Source: Tetragenococcus sp041859945
GTDB lineage: Bacteria; Bacillota; Bacilli; Lactobacillales; Enterococcaceae
DNA: 64,000 nucleotides
Reading direction: 5' to 3'
Assembly: GCA_041859945.1 (NCBI GenBank)
Contig: JBFLGC010000006.1
Span: 4,170-68,169 of the forward strand
Part shown: positions 1-8,439 of the stretch, piece by piece
How positions within the stretch are numbered: the first letter of the stretch is position 1
Layout: each line of letters starts with the position of its first letter
The notes under the pieces: generated by a model
Seen by the model: the letters and a program-made list of their open reading frames with translations, nothing else
Databases searched by the model: none
Told to the model about the DNA's origin: nothing
Made by a program: the position numbers and the translations under genes

Positions 1-101
1 CGTCTATTCGGGGAGCTTGCTTTCCCTTTTCAAGGGCCACGTCTACCTTTCTTGGACCTCACTTCTCAAATTCAAAGGCCACAAACGCCGCTTTTGCGAT
101 A

Positions 102-137
102 AAAAGCCCTAGCAACCATTTAAAATGGCTAGGGCTT
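102..137 (-). terminator. Terminator of the rlmB-rae1 operon
   Basis: An inverted repeat with arms AAAGCCCTAGC and GCTAGGGCTTT lies just after the rae1 stop codon. On the minus strand it is followed by a T-rich tail. Bases 1-100 to the left hold no ORF that I can support. Confidence 0.8.
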
Positions 138-145
138 TAGTCGTT

Positions 146-682
146 TTATTTTTCGTTCTCACCTTGACTTAGCTCTCGCAATTTGGCTTCTAAATCTTGC
201 AGCTGGTCGCTATTCCACGGCGAGTTGCGGCGAAAATTCGTATAGTGGAGCTCTTCTTGGTGTTGGCGGATCGTTTTTTCGGTTTTTTGAACCGCTTTGT
301 AGAGTTCACGAGCAGAGGTCCGCAGGGCGCCTTGCGAAAAGACGACCCATTGCTCAGCCAAATCGCTTGTAGCCACCGTTACTTGCGTCAAAATCGTGTT
401 GAGTTCGCCAGCCACGCGTTCGATATAGCTATCAGCCGTTTCGCCTTCTTCGGTAAAAACGACTTCCAATTGATATTTCGAATAATTTTTAGTGATGCCC
501 GGGACAAACTGGGCATCAAATACGACAATGATCGGTAGGCCTTCATACTTAGCATAGTTCGATAACCGCTGCAACAACAGTTCGCGGGCATCTTCTAAAT
601 TATCTTGATTTTTCAACTTGACCAGCTCTGGCCATGCCCCGATCATATTATAACCATCGACGATAAGAAGTGGTTTTTTCAT
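146..682 (-). CDS. rae1: Ribosome-dependent mRNA endonuclease Rae1 (YacP/NYN family)
   Basis: This 178-residue protein is the YacP/NYN-domain RNase. Its Bacillus homologue, Rae1, enters the ribosomal A site and cleaves certain mRNAs. The PIN-like fold shows at the N-terminal LLIVDGYNMIGAW (Asp9), followed by VVFDAQF, TADSYIERV and VATSDLAEQWV, which supply the acidic residues of the NYN active site. Length matches the family (about 170). The start overlaps the rlmB stop by 4 bases, so the two are translationally coupled. The order mrnC-rlmB-rae1 is conserved in Bacillales and Lactobacillales and groups RNA-processing genes with cysS. The assignment is by family; the cleavage targets cannot be read here. 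Confidence 0.93.
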   Translation of the reverse strand: MKKPLLIVDGYNMIGAWPELVKLKNQDNLEDARELLLQRLSNYAKYEGLPIIVVFDAQFVPGITKNYSKYQLEVVFTEEGETADSYIERVAGELNTILTQVTVATSDLAEQWVVFSQGALRTSARELYKAVQKTEKTIRQHQEELHYTNFRRNSPWNSDQLQDLEAKLRELSQGENEK

Positions 683-1464
683 TGCACTCCCTCATTTCGC
701 TGGTAAAAAGCTTCATACATCAACAAACCTGCCGCCACCGATGCATTCAAGCTTTGAACGTGACCGGTCATAGGGATCGTCAGCATTTCATCGACCTCTT
801 TTTTAATGCCGGCGCTCATTCCTTGTCCTTCATTGCCGATGATGAGGCAAATCGCCCCTGTAGCTTGCCACTTACGATAGGGCGTTCCTTGCATATCTGT
901 CCCAAAGATCCAAAAGTTATTTTTCTTCAAGGTCTGAATCGCCTGACTTAAATTCGTGACGCGAGCCACAGGAATGTGTTCCACCGCGCCAGTTGAGGTT
1001 TTAGCGACGACTGAGGTGATCCCAACCGAGCGGTGCTTCGGAATAATGATGCCATCAACACCACTCGCATCGGCCGTCCGCAAGATCGAACCAAAATTAT
1101 GGGGATCTTCCAGATTATCCAACATCAAAAAGAAAGGTGCGTCCTTACTTTGTTTCAATAGTTCCGCCAATTCTAAATAACGATAGGGCGTAATCGCCAG
1201 AACGAAGCCTTGGTGGACACCATGATTGCTCAAACTATCCAGCTTTTGCTTGGGCACCCACTTGACTGGGACCGCTTGTTCAGCGGCTAAACCTTTCAGT
1301 TGGTCGACCTTCTCATTGTGGGCATCTTCGGCCATAAAAAGCTTGTTGCCACGCCCTTCTTGCAGGGCTTCGGTCACGGCATGAAGGCCAAAAACGAAAT
1401 CCTCCGCAGAGGATGCGTCTTGACGTTTTGTTTCACGTGAAACATTTTTCTGATTCTTTCTCAT
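679..1464 (-). CDS. rlmB: 23S rRNA 2'-O-ribose methyltransferase RlmB (TrmH/SpoU family)
   Basis: A SpoU/TrmH-family SAM-dependent methyltransferase of 261 residues. RlmB modifies the ribose of G2251 (E. coli numbering) in 23S rRNA. The N-terminal substrate-binding region starts near FVFGLHAVTEAL. The trefoil-knot catalytic domain carries motif 1 (LDNLEDPHNFGSILRTADA), motif 2 (LIIGNEGQGMS) and motif 3 (IPMTGHVQSLNASVAAG). The start overlaps the mrnC stop by 4 bases, with AGGTG upstream. Codons near the N-terminus (encoding NVSRETK) also contain a perfect 16-bp parS-type palindrome at 1429-1444, so this coding sequence doubles as a putative ParB site. Confidence 0.93.
   Translation of the reverse strand: MRKNQKNVSRETKRQDASSAEDFVFGLHAVTEALQEGRGNKLFMAEDAHNEKVDQLKGLAAEQAVPVKWVPKQKLDSLSNHGVHQGFVLAITPYRYLELAELLKQSKDAPFFLMLDNLEDPHNFGSILRTADASGVDGIIIPKHRSVGITSVVAKTSTGAVEHIPVARVTNLSQAIQTLKKNNFWIFGTDMQGTPYRKWQATGAICLIIGNEGQGMSAGIKKEVDEMLTIPMTGHVQSLNASVAAGLLMYEAFYQRNEGVQ
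1429..1444. promoter_or_regulatory. parS-type centromere site (perfect)
   Basis: A perfect 16-bp palindrome, TGTTTCACGTGAAACA, matching the Firmicute parS consensus for ParB/Spo0J. It lies inside rlmB and is one of four copies in this window. Confidence 0.8.
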
Positions 1465-1853
1465 TTGTTTTCACCTACTTTTTCAATGCACCAAGTAATC
1501 AGCTCTTCCAGCCGTGCTTTTTGATCAGTCAAGTGCAAGAATCCCATTAAAGCCTCAAAACCGGTCGACATACGATAGGTTAAAATATCGGCATTTTTGG
1601 CCGAGGTATGACTTTTACTATTGCGTCCGCGCTTATAAAACTCTTCTTCCTCTTCCGTTAAAATCTTTTCCGCCAACATCGCCTCGACCAAGGCTGCTTG
1701 GGCCTTGGCCGAAACGTAATGAGTCGCCAAACGATGCAGTTGGTTGGGGCGCGTGTTGCCTTGTGCCACTAAATGATCTCTGATGTACACCTCATAGATC
1801 GCATCGCCTACATAGGCCAAAGCTAGGCCATTCAATTGTCGATAGTCTTTCAT
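1461..1853 (-). CDS. mrnC: Mini-ribonuclease 3 (MrnC)
   Basis: A 130-residue protein made of a single RNase III catalytic domain without a double-stranded RNA-binding domain. In Bacillus, Mini-III trims the ends of the 23S rRNA precursor. The start of the RNase III signature is visible as LALAYVGDAIYEVYIRDHLV near residues 10-29, with acidic residues later in EEEEFYKRGRN. GGAGAG precedes the ATG. It sits 9 bases after cysS and overlaps rlmB by 4 bases. Family and neighbourhood agree, so the call is secure. Confidence 0.93.
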   Translation of the reverse strand: MKDYRQLNGLALAYVGDAIYEVYIRDHLVAQGNTRPNQLHRLATHYVSAKAQAALVEAMLAEKILTEEEEEFYKRGRNSKSHTSAKNADILTYRMSTGFEALMGFLHLTDQKARLEELITWCIEKVGENK

Positions 1854-1862
1854 ATAACTCTC

Positions 1863-3266
1863 CTACTCTTTCTTCCAACGAGTTCCTTGCGGCGTATCTT
1901 CTAAGATGACACCTTGCGCTTTCAACATGTCGCGGATCTCGTCGCTTCTAGCAAAGTTCCGTTCTTTGCGAGCTTGTTCCCGTTCTCTGATCAAAGCTTC
2001 GATCGCCTCATCAGAAGCCGAATCCTCAAAAAGGATTCCGAAAATAGCCAATTGCTCCGTAAATTGCGCGCGCGCTGCTTGTAAAACAGGCGCCGATACA
2101 GAACTTTCTTCCACATAACGGTTGATCCATTTGGCCAGATCATAAATGACCGTGATGCCGTTGGCGGTATTGAAATCATCATCCATTTCGTCGATAAAGC
2201 GTGTTTTCAGTGCTGCTAACTCGGAAAACTTCACCGCATCATTGGCCAAATTTACCGCGGTATTTTTCAGACGAAATTGCGCATTTTCATAGGTGTTTTT
2301 TAGGCGATGTAGGTTTGTTTCCGCTTCTTTTACTGTTATTTCGCTATAGCGAAGAGGACGACGATACTGGGTAGTCCCTAGGAAAAACCGTAGTACTTGC
2401 GGATCGATTTTCTGGATCATCTCATGGACAGTTACGAAATTACCTAGGGACTTACTCATCTTTTCATCGTCGTCACCGATCGTCACATAGCCATTATGCA
2501 TCCAATAATTAGCAAAGGTTTGACCGGTTTTAGCCTCACTTTGGGCGATCTCATTTTCATGGTGGGGAAATTCCAAGTCTTGGCCGCCCCCATGGATATC
2601 GATCGTGTCTCCCAATAATTTCGTTGCCATGACCGAGCATTCGATATGCCAGCCAGGTCGTCCTGCTCCCCAAGGTGATTCCCAAGAAATTTCATCAGGT
2701 TTAGCTGTTTTCCATAGGGCAAAATCAAGCGGATCCTCCTTACGATTTTGTTCGTCACCGGTCCTTTGACTGGCACCGACTTCTAATTCATCGATCGATT
2801 GGTCACTCAACTGGCCATAATTTTTAAATTTACGGGTGCGATAATAGACATCTCCTAGCGCTTCATAGGCATAGCCTTTTTCGATCAACACCTCGATAAA
2901 AGAGATGATATCTGGAATATGATCCATCACGCGGGGATGTATGCCTGCTTTGACGTGAAGGGCTGCCGTATCTTCTTCAAAAGCTTTGATGAAACGGTCC
3001 GCAACTTCTGGCGCCGTCGTTTTCAGTTCTTTGGCGGCGCGAATGATTTTGTCATCGACATCGGTAAAATTCGAGACATAGTGCACTTCATAGCCCCGAT
3101 ATTCAAAATAACGGCGGATCGTGTCAAAAGCGACCGTGCTACGGCCATTACCGATATGGATATAATTATACACGGTCGGACCGCAGACATACATGCGAAT
3201 CTTACCTGCTTCGATCGGTTTAAATTCCTCTTTTTCTCTGGTCAAAGTATTGTAAATTTTGATCAT
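1863..3266 (-). CDS. cysS: Cysteinyl-tRNA synthetase
   Basis: A class I aminoacyl-tRNA synthetase of 467 residues that charges tRNA-Cys. Visible motifs are the HIGH-type VYNYIHIGNGRS near residue 33-44, the KMSKS loop in DDEKMSKSLGN, and zinc-site residues in YVCGPT, WHIECSVM and GGGQDLEFPHHENE. Length is normal for the family. The start overlaps the end of cysE by 4 bases, forming a cysE-cysS unit that supplies the cysteine precursor O-acetylserine and charges tRNA-Cys. Both are expected to be controlled by the T-box in front of cysE. Confidence 0.97.
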   Translation of the reverse strand: MIKIYNTLTREKEEFKPIEAGKIRMYVCGPTVYNYIHIGNGRSTVAFDTIRRYFEYRGYEVHYVSNFTDVDDKIIRAAKELKTTAPEVADRFIKAFEEDTAALHVKAGIHPRVMDHIPDIISFIEVLIEKGYAYEALGDVYYRTRKFKNYGQLSDQSIDELEVGASQRTGDEQNRKEDPLDFALWKTAKPDEISWESPWGAGRPGWHIECSVMATKLLGDTIDIHGGGQDLEFPHHENEIAQSEAKTGQTFANYWMHNGYVTIGDDDEKMSKSLGNFVTVHEMIQKIDPQVLRFFLGTTQYRRPLRYSEITVKEAETNLHRLKNTYENAQFRLKNTAVNLANDAVKFSELAALKTRFIDEMDDDFNTANGITVIYDLAKWINRYVEESSVSAPVLQAARAQFTEQLAIFGILFEDSASDEAIEALIREREQARKERNFARSDEIRDMLKAQGVILEDTPQGTRWKKE

Positions 3267-3790
3267 TCGATTTTCCTCCCTTTGATACGGACCACTTTAG
3301 CTGGGATCCCTACAGCTGTTGCGTCCGCTGGTATATCATATAAAACGACAGCACCAGCACCGATCTTTGCGCGAGCACCGATTTTGATCGGTCCTAAAAC
3401 TTGGGCATGAGCCGCGATCAAGGCCCCATCTTCTACCGTGGGATGGCGTTTGGTATGCTCTTTTCCGGTACCACCCAAGGTTACCCCATGGTACATCACA
3501 ACATTATCGCCGATCTCAGCCGTCTCGCCGATCACCGTCCCCATGCCATGGTCGATAAAGACACCTTGACCGATGATGGCTCCGGGATGGATCTCGATGC
3601 CCGTCACAAAACGCCAAAACTGCGCATTGATTTTGGCCAGTAAATACCATTTATGTTGGTATAAAAAATGCGAGAGACGATGCCAAAATAAAGCCTGAAA
3701 ACCGGCATGTGTCAAGACTATCTCTAAACTTGATTTAACCGAGGGATCATTGTCTTTTGCGGCATCTATCGCTTTTTGCCACCAGCCCAT
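3263..3790 (-). CDS. cysE: Serine O-acetyltransferase
   Basis: Transfers an acetyl group from acetyl-CoA to L-serine, the first step of cysteine synthesis. The 175-residue protein has a short N-terminal helical region, then a left-handed beta-helix of hexapeptide repeats (IHPGAIIGQGVFIDHG, VIGETAEIGDNV, GVTLGGTGKE, KIGARAKIGAGAVV). The start is placed at the ATG encoding MGWWQKA, because AGAAGGGG lies 7-8 bases upstream; an upstream in-frame start would fall inside the T-box terminator. It overlaps cysS. Confidence 0.93.
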   Translation of the reverse strand: MGWWQKAIDAAKDNDPSVKSSLEIVLTHAGFQALFWHRLSHFLYQHKWYLLAKINAQFWRFVTGIEIHPGAIIGQGVFIDHGMGTVIGETAEIGDNVVMYHGVTLGGTGKEHTKRHPTVEDGALIAAHAQVLGPIKIGARAKIGAGAVVLYDIPADATAVGIPAKVVRIKGRKIE

Positions 3791-3799
3791 CGTTTTCCC

Positions 3800-4030
3800 C
3801 TTCTTTCTAAAACAAACTGCGCCTTTCACCTAGGTATTCCCTAGGTAAAAGACGCAGTTTGCGTGGTTCCACTTTTTTTCGCAGGAAAACTCCTGCCTCA
3901 TAACTAGCTTAACGCGCTAGGGTCGTCTTTGATTTTTTCAAAGCCACTCCCAGATGCATTTCCAAGTTTCTTTTAGTTGCTCGCAGCATTTCGCAACCTC
4001 TCTTAAAAAAGTCTCCTTGTACTTCGTCTG
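3800..4030 (-). ncRNA. T-box riboswitch (tRNA-Cys) in front of cysES
   Basis: The minus-strand leader between gltX and cysE contains the T-box core AAGTGGAACCACGC (reverse complement of 3861-3874), a stem III-like CTAGC/GCTAG pair near 3904-3920, and an intrinsic terminator with arms AACTGCG and CGCAGTT plus a T tract (about 3811-3862). The UGGA bulge would pair with the UCCA end of a tRNA with U73, as in tRNA-Cys, and UGC triplets occur in the upstream stem. Uncharged tRNA-Cys should favour the antiterminator. A similar element lies between gltX and cysE in Bacillus. The exact specifier loop is not assigned. Confidence 0.88.
3811..3862 (-). terminator. Regulated terminator of the cysES T-box
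   Basis: A hairpin whose upper part contains two CCTAGG half-elements around GAATA and whose base pairs AAACTGCG with CGCAGTTT, followed by GTTTT on the minus strand. It is the terminator form that competes with the T-box antiterminator. Confidence 0.8.
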
Positions 4031-4039
4031 TTCTCAGTG

Positions 4040-5506
4040 TTAGTGTTCATCAATGATTTTCGTTAGTCGGGCCAAGGACTTTTCCTTACCCAAAAGTTCG
4101 ATCGTTTCATCTAATTCCGGACCATGCATTTGACCCGAAACAGCGACGCGGATCGGCATATATAAGTTTTTGCCTTTGATCCCTGTTTCTTTTTGCACTG
4201 CTTTGATCGTTGCTTTGACAGTCGGTGCATCGACGGTATCAAGAGCTGCTAATTTTTCGCGGAAAGCTTTCAAAACAGTCGGTACCGTTTCGCCGGCCAA
4301 GATGTCTTGGGCAGCTTGGTCTAATTCAGGATGTTCAATAAAGAATAAATCAGACACTTCTACGATTTGGGCCGCATAACTCATTTGCCCTTGATATAAG
4401 CTGACTAATTTTTTGACCCAAGCCAAACGTTCAGGAGAAGGCTCTGCTTCGAGGCGACGGGCTTCTTTTAAATGCGGGATACATAGATCAACTAACTCAT
4501 TTAGATCCATCGCTTTGATGTAATGGTTATTGATCCATTCCAATTTCTTTGCATCAAAAGCGGCTGGTGATCTGCTCAAACGGTTCGGATCAAACAGGCG
4601 GATGATTTCTGCTTGCGAGAAGATTTCATCTTCGCCACCTGGTGTCCAGCCTAGTAAAGCAATAAAGTTGAACATCGCTTCTGGTAAATAACCTAAATCA
4701 CGGTATTGTTCGATGAATTGTAAAATCGATTCATCGCGCTTACTCAATTTTTTACCAGTTTCCGAATTGATGATCAAGGTCATATGCCCAAATCTTGGTG
4801 GTTCCCAACCAAATGCTTCATAGACCATCAATTGTTTCGGCGTATTCGCGATATGATCATCCCCACGTAGGACGTGCGTGATCTTCATCATATGGTCATC
4901 GACCGCAACGGCAAAGTTATATGTTGGCATGCCGTCACGCTTTTTGATGACAAAATCGCCACCGATATTGTCAGATTCAAAAACGATGTCTCCTTTGACG
5001 ATATCATCAAAGCGATATTCCGTATTGCGAGGAACACGGAAACGGACCACCGCTTCCAAGCCCTGTGCTTCTTTTTCAGCCTGTTCTTTGGGCGTCAAGT
5101 GCGCACATTTCCCACTGTAATGTGGCATTTCGCCACGCGCACGTTGGGCTTCTCGTTCAGCTTCCAATTCTTCTTCCGTACAATAACATTTATAAGCATG
5201 ATTGCTGGCCAATAATTGGTCGATCAAAGGATCATAGATATCTTTACGTTCGGATTGACGGTAAGGACCATATTTTCCCGGCTTTTGCGGTGATTCATCC
5301 CAGTCCATCCCTAACCAAGCCAAGTTTTCTAACTGACTCTTTTCACCATCAGCGATATTACGCTTGCTATCGGTGTCTTCGATCCTGATAACGAAGTCCC
5401 CATCATTATGCCGCGCATATAAATAATTGAATAAGGCCGTGCGGGCATTACCGATATGGAGGTGACCCGTTGGACTTGGTGCATAACGTACACGTATTTT
5501 TGACAT
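4040..5506 (-). CDS. gltX: Glutamyl-tRNA synthetase
   Basis: A class I synthetase of about 488 residues that charges tRNA-Glu and, in Gram-positives lacking GlnRS, usually also mischarges tRNA-Gln for the amidotransferase route. It shows the HIGH motif in PSPTGHLHIGNARTALF and the KMSKS-type KLSKRDESI. I place the start at the second ATG (MSKIRV), because AGAGGA lies 8 bases before it, whereas the ATG two codons upstream is only 2 bases from the Shine-Dalgarno. The gene is followed by the cysteine T-box leader, an order conserved with Bacillus. Confidence 0.96.
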   Translation of the reverse strand: MSKIRVRYAPSPTGHLHIGNARTALFNYLYARHNDGDFVIRIEDTDSKRNIADGEKSQLENLAWLGMDWDESPQKPGKYGPYRQSERKDIYDPLIDQLLASNHAYKCYCTEEELEAEREAQRARGEMPHYSGKCAHLTPKEQAEKEAQGLEAVVRFRVPRNTEYRFDDIVKGDIVFESDNIGGDFVIKKRDGMPTYNFAVAVDDHMMKITHVLRGDDHIANTPKQLMVYEAFGWEPPRFGHMTLIINSETGKKLSKRDESILQFIEQYRDLGYLPEAMFNFIALLGWTPGGEDEIFSQAEIIRLFDPNRLSRSPAAFDAKKLEWINNHYIKAMDLNELVDLCIPHLKEARRLEAEPSPERLAWVKKLVSLYQGQMSYAAQIVEVSDLFFIEHPELDQAAQDILAGETVPTVLKAFREKLAALDTVDAPTVKATIKAVQKETGIKGKNLYMPIRVAVSGQMHGPELDETIELLGKEKSLARLTKIIDEH

Positions 5507-5555
5507 TTTCATCTTCCTCTTCTATCAACTAGTAAATTTCATCTACTCACTTTGA

Positions 5556-5584
5556 ATTGTACAGTTAATTGGCGAATTAGTAAA
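5556..5584 (-). promoter_or_regulatory. Putative gltX promoter
   Basis: On the minus strand TTTACT (5579-5584) and TACAAT (5556-5561) are 17 bases apart, about 50 bases before the gltX start. The rest of 5513-5760 shows no gene. Confidence 0.45.
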
Positions 5585-5760
5585 GCCAACGGGCAGGAAA
5601 ATAAGAAAAAACTAGGAAAATAAAGAAGCCGAAGATGGTAATCATACGAAAAGAAAGTTAGTTGAAATTTAACTAGTCGAACGATATTCTCATCATTAGA
5701 TGCTTTGAAGAAAATCGCTCGACTATAATCTATTAAATTTCTTACTCAAAAATTTCACAT

Positions 5761-6273
5761 TCAGTCATTCTTTTTATCTAAAAACTTTTTTAAGACCATT
5801 TCATCATCATTTACATCTCCTGTTAAAATGAAACCGAATTTTTCATACAGATGTAGGGCGATATAGTTAGTAGGCTTTGTTGATAGCGTGATGACCGGAA
5901 CCTTATGAAGATCGAACTGATCGATGACCAATTGTAAAGCTTTTGACCCATACCCCCTATTTTGATAGTGCTTATCTAGTGTGAATTGCCATAACCAGTA
6001 ACGATCTTCCTCTTTGGGAATTGTTTCATCAAAAACGATAGCGGCATATCCAATTACTTTGTTATTTAAGCATATAAAATATGAGACAGCTGAGTCATTC
6101 TTATCAGCCTCTTTAATTGCTTCTGGTATAGATAGGACTAAATTGGCCTCTACTTGGTCATTTGTAACTGTCAAACTTTCCCCCAAAAAAGAGTTATCTG
6201 TATCTACCGGTAACAAATGAATAAATTCTTTTTTGCTAAAAGAAACTTGCTTTTGTAATTGAGCTAATTTCAT
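5761..6273 (-). CDS. GNAT family N-acetyltransferase
   Basis: A 170-residue GCN5-related acetyltransferase of unknown substrate. The acetyl-CoA-binding signature is visible as QNRGYGSKAL near residues 114-123, with the C-terminal strand-helix ALHLYEKFGF. Length fits a single-domain GNAT. The Shine-Dalgarno is weak (GAGGA about 12 bases upstream). The first codons lie inside a 21-bp sequence repeated in inverted orientation at 7741-7761 beyond the insertion sequence, so the insertion may have altered its upstream region. It does not sit in an operon with gltX: about 250 bases separate them. Confidence 0.75.
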   Translation of the reverse strand: MKLAQLQKQVSFSKKEFIHLLPVDTDNSFLGESLTVTNDQVEANLVLSIPEAIKEADKNDSAVSYFICLNNKVIGYAAIVFDETIPKEEDRYWLWQFTLDKHYQNRGYGSKALQLVIDQFDLHKVPVITLSTKPTNYIALHLYEKFGFILTGDVNDDEMVLKKFLDKKND

Positions 6274-6277
6274 AATT
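6257..6277. repeat. Left 21-bp inverted repeat flanking the IS
   Basis: Begins AATTGAGCTAATTT and ends CATAATT. Its reverse complement is identical to 7741-7761. It overlaps the first six codons of the left GNAT gene. Confidence 0.85.
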
Positions 6278-6395
6278 TTTAGGCATCCTCAGCTATTGAT
6301 ATATCAATGGTTTAAAAACAACGAAAAAAAGAACCTCCCCATATGTTACAATTATGGTGTCGACTAAGACGAGTAATCACATGGAGGGGTTCCCT

Positions 6396-7682
6396 ATGAC
6401 TATTATACAACAACCGACGCTTTTTGACATTGATATTTTAGAAACTTTAGATATTCAAGAAAAATATCAAGAGATTTTCTCCCCAGTTCAAATGCATAAA
6501 CTCGTGAATTTATTTTCCAAAAATACGACCGTTGGTCATCCTGTTGATATCAACTACGCAGCGGTCATTCGCTCAATCATGGCACGATTCTATGAAAAAA
6601 TCGATACACAGAAAGCCTTGATCAGTCGTTTAAATAGTGATCTACGATTTAAGCTAAGTTTAGGCTTTCTGTATTCTGAACCAGTCCCGTCAGAAGCCAC
6701 CTATTCACGAGTTATGAAGACACTGTCTCAAAATCTTGAGCTACTTGAGGAAATCAACGTTGATTTTTTACAGATCATTCAAGATGAATTTGATATTTTT
6801 GAAGAAAACGTGGCTTACGATGCGACTGCCATTGAAGCACGGACAAAACATAAAAAGACCGAGAATCCAAGACTTCCAGCTACCCAAGATCAACGCAAAA
6901 TGTCTACAGAAGAGATTTTAGCGACCATCCCAACCTACCCTTCATGGGGTGTAAAGAAAAATAGTAAGGGGAAAAATACTTACTGGTTCGGCTATAAAGC
7001 TACCTTAGCCGTAACGACTCAATCACAATATATTTTACAAATGTTGATTTCTTCGGCATTTACAGCCGACGTAAGTGTGGTTATTCCAGTTATCCGAAAG
7101 ACTCATGAATTGACGCATTCTTTTAAAACTGAAGACCATTATCATGAAGGAAAGCACCATGGGTGCTTGGATAAAGGCTATGATGCGCAAGCTATCTATG
7201 AAGAGATGCATGAGGTGCACATTGAGCCAATCATTGACATGAAACAGCTAGCCGAAAATGATGGTGAAATCGATGAAAACTGTGCTCCCACTTGTCTTTT
7301 GGAGTATGGCTACAGCTATGATAGTTACGATAAACGCTATAATGCACTAAAATACATTCGTCCTGAAGCTCACTGTCGGGAATGTCCTCTTCGAAATGAA
7401 GGTTTATGTCAAAAAGTAATCAAGATCAAGCAAGAAACAAGCTCTAGAATGTATAACCGTCCCGCAAGGGGTACCTTATCTTGGCAAAAAATCTATAATC
7501 AACGAAGTAGTGTAGAACGTGTCAATGCCTATTTAAAAGACTCTTATCAACTGAACCAAACAAGATTTTATAAACATAAACATGCACATGCTGAATTTTT
7601 ATTAATGCAACTAGCATACAATGCTAAAACCTTTGCCACACAACGATTAAACAAGAAAAATAAAAAAGAAATAGCTGCTTGA
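6396..7682 (+). CDS. IS1182-family DDE transposase
   Basis: A 428-residue transposase. The start is set at the ATG encoding MTIIQQPTLFDID because GGAGGGG lies 6 bases upstream; earlier ATGs have no ribosome site. The N-terminal region (about residues 15-110) is of the DUF772 type. Candidate catalytic acids are in YDATAIEART, LDKGYDAQAIYEEM and SVERVNAYLKDSY, giving the D-D-E pattern. A cysteine cluster (CAPTC, CRECPLRNEGLC) sits before the last motif, as in other IS1182-like proteins. The frame is intact, so the element could be active. Both flanking genes read away from it on the minus strand. Confidence 0.9.
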   Translation: MTIIQQPTLFDIDILETLDIQEKYQEIFSPVQMHKLVNLFSKNTTVGHPVDINYAAVIRSIMARFYEKIDTQKALISRLNSDLRFKLSLGFLYSEPVPSEATYSRVMKTLSQNLELLEEINVDFLQIIQDEFDIFEENVAYDATAIEARTKHKKTENPRLPATQDQRKMSTEEILATIPTYPSWGVKKNSKGKNTYWFGYKATLAVTTQSQYILQMLISSAFTADVSVVIPVIRKTHELTHSFKTEDHYHEGKHHGCLDKGYDAQAIYEEMHEVHIEPIIDMKQLAENDGEIDENCAPTCLLEYGYSYDSYDKRYNALKYIRPEAHCRECPLRNEGLCQKVIKIKQETSSRMYNRPARGTLSWQKIYNQRSSVERVNAYLKDSYQLNQTRFYKHKHAHAEFLLMQLAYNAKTFATQRLNKKNKKEIAA

Positions 7683-7740
7683 TTTTCAAAAAATTTGATA
7701 TTTTGAAAATTGGACAAGTGTTTACTTTTTTAAAAAAGGC

Positions 7741-7761
7741 AATTATGAAATTAGCTCAATT
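7741..7761. repeat. Right 21-bp inverted repeat flanking the IS
   Basis: Exact reverse complement of 6257-6277. It overlaps the last codons and stop of the right GNAT gene (…ELELS). Confidence 0.85.
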
Positions 7762-8227
7762 CTAGTTCAATAGAACTAGATCCAATTTGACTTGGCTCAT
7801 AAACGTATAAAATTTTATTGAACCCATTCGACGTCCAAAATCTCATACCCAGATAATTTGATGCAGAGACAACTAATTCTGCTGTTTTTAACTGACAAAT
7901 ATCGTAGCTCTTTTCTAGCTCATCCACTGCAAGACTAGCAAACCCCAAATTTCTATAACCCTCACTGATATAAAAATGAAGGACATAAAAACTAGACGGA
8001 GAATCATCAAATACCCATAAATAACCAATAATTTTAGTTAAGTAGTAAACGCTCAAACAATGACACGCCTCTTGAGGTAGATCTGGAATTACTCCGTTAA
8101 TATTGATTAGTGGAGGCAGAGGTTCACGACCTTCTACCTGATTGAAATAAGATTTTGCCTCATCAAAAATTTTATTGAGAAAAATTTTTTCAGATTCTAT
8201 CGACTTTTTTAATGTTATTAAGTTCAT
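7751..8227 (-). CDS. GNAT family N-acetyltransferase
   Basis: A 158-residue acetyltransferase of unknown substrate. The CoA-binding region reads EGYRNLGFASLAVDEL (about residues 90-105), a degenerate form of the Q/RxxGxG/A loop, followed by LGMRFWTSNGFNKIL typical of the C-terminal half. GAGGAG precedes the ATG. Its last four codons lie in the 21-bp repeat beside the insertion sequence, so the C-terminus may be partly element-derived. It resembles the GNAT on the other side of the IS only in its first residues (MNLITLKKS against MKLAQLQKQ). Confidence 0.7.
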   Translation of the reverse strand: MNLITLKKSIESEKIFLNKIFDEAKSYFNQVEGREPLPPLININGVIPDLPQEACHCLSVYYLTKIIGYLWVFDDSPSSFYVLHFYISEGYRNLGFASLAVDELEKSYDICQLKTAELVVSASNYLGMRFWTSNGFNKILYVYEPSQIGSSSIELELS

Positions 8228-8328
8228 CTATAAACTCCTCATTAAATAATTTAAAATTATCTAATAGAAAATGTTGGTCTACCCATGTTGTCCTCCTTTT
8301 TTATTTTTTCTACCAATTTTATCATATC

Positions 8329-8358
8329 GTAAACGGTTTTAAAACCGTTTACTTTTTT
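8329..8358 (+). terminator. Perfect 24-bp palindrome followed by six T
   Basis: GTAAACGGTTTT is followed directly by its reverse complement and then TTTTTT, so it can act as a terminator on the plus strand. No complete plus-strand gene ends just before it. It lies between the GNAT promoter region and the toxin-antitoxin promoter and may insulate the latter. Confidence 0.6.
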
Positions 8359-8379
8359 AATCTATAGTGAATATTATAT

Positions 8380-8425
8380 TTGAACTAAGACAAGCTTCAT
8401 GATATAATTATTCATATAATTATAT
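8380..8425 (+). promoter_or_regulatory. Promoter and palindromic operator of the first toxin-antitoxin pair
   Basis: TTGAAC (8380-8385) and TATAAT (8403-8408) are 17 bases apart. The -10 lies within an inverted repeat TATAATTA-TTCATA-TAATTATA (8403-8424). The same plan, half-site TRTAATTA with a 6-base spacer ending CATA, occurs before the second pair at 30196-30217. AbrB-fold antitoxins normally repress their own operon, so this is the expected operator. Confidence 0.75.
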
Positions 8426-8439
8426 AGGAGGCTACATCC

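Larger units (their letters stand above)
6257..7761. mobile_element. Insertion sequence of IS1182 type, with flanking 21-bp inverted repeats
   Basis: One transposase gene is flanked by a perfect 21-bp inverted repeat at 6257-6277 and 7741-7761. These may be the terminal repeats or the arms of a palindromic target split by the element; IS1182-family elements are known to favour palindromic targets. No direct target duplication was identified. The outer limits are therefore approximate. Confidence 0.6.
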
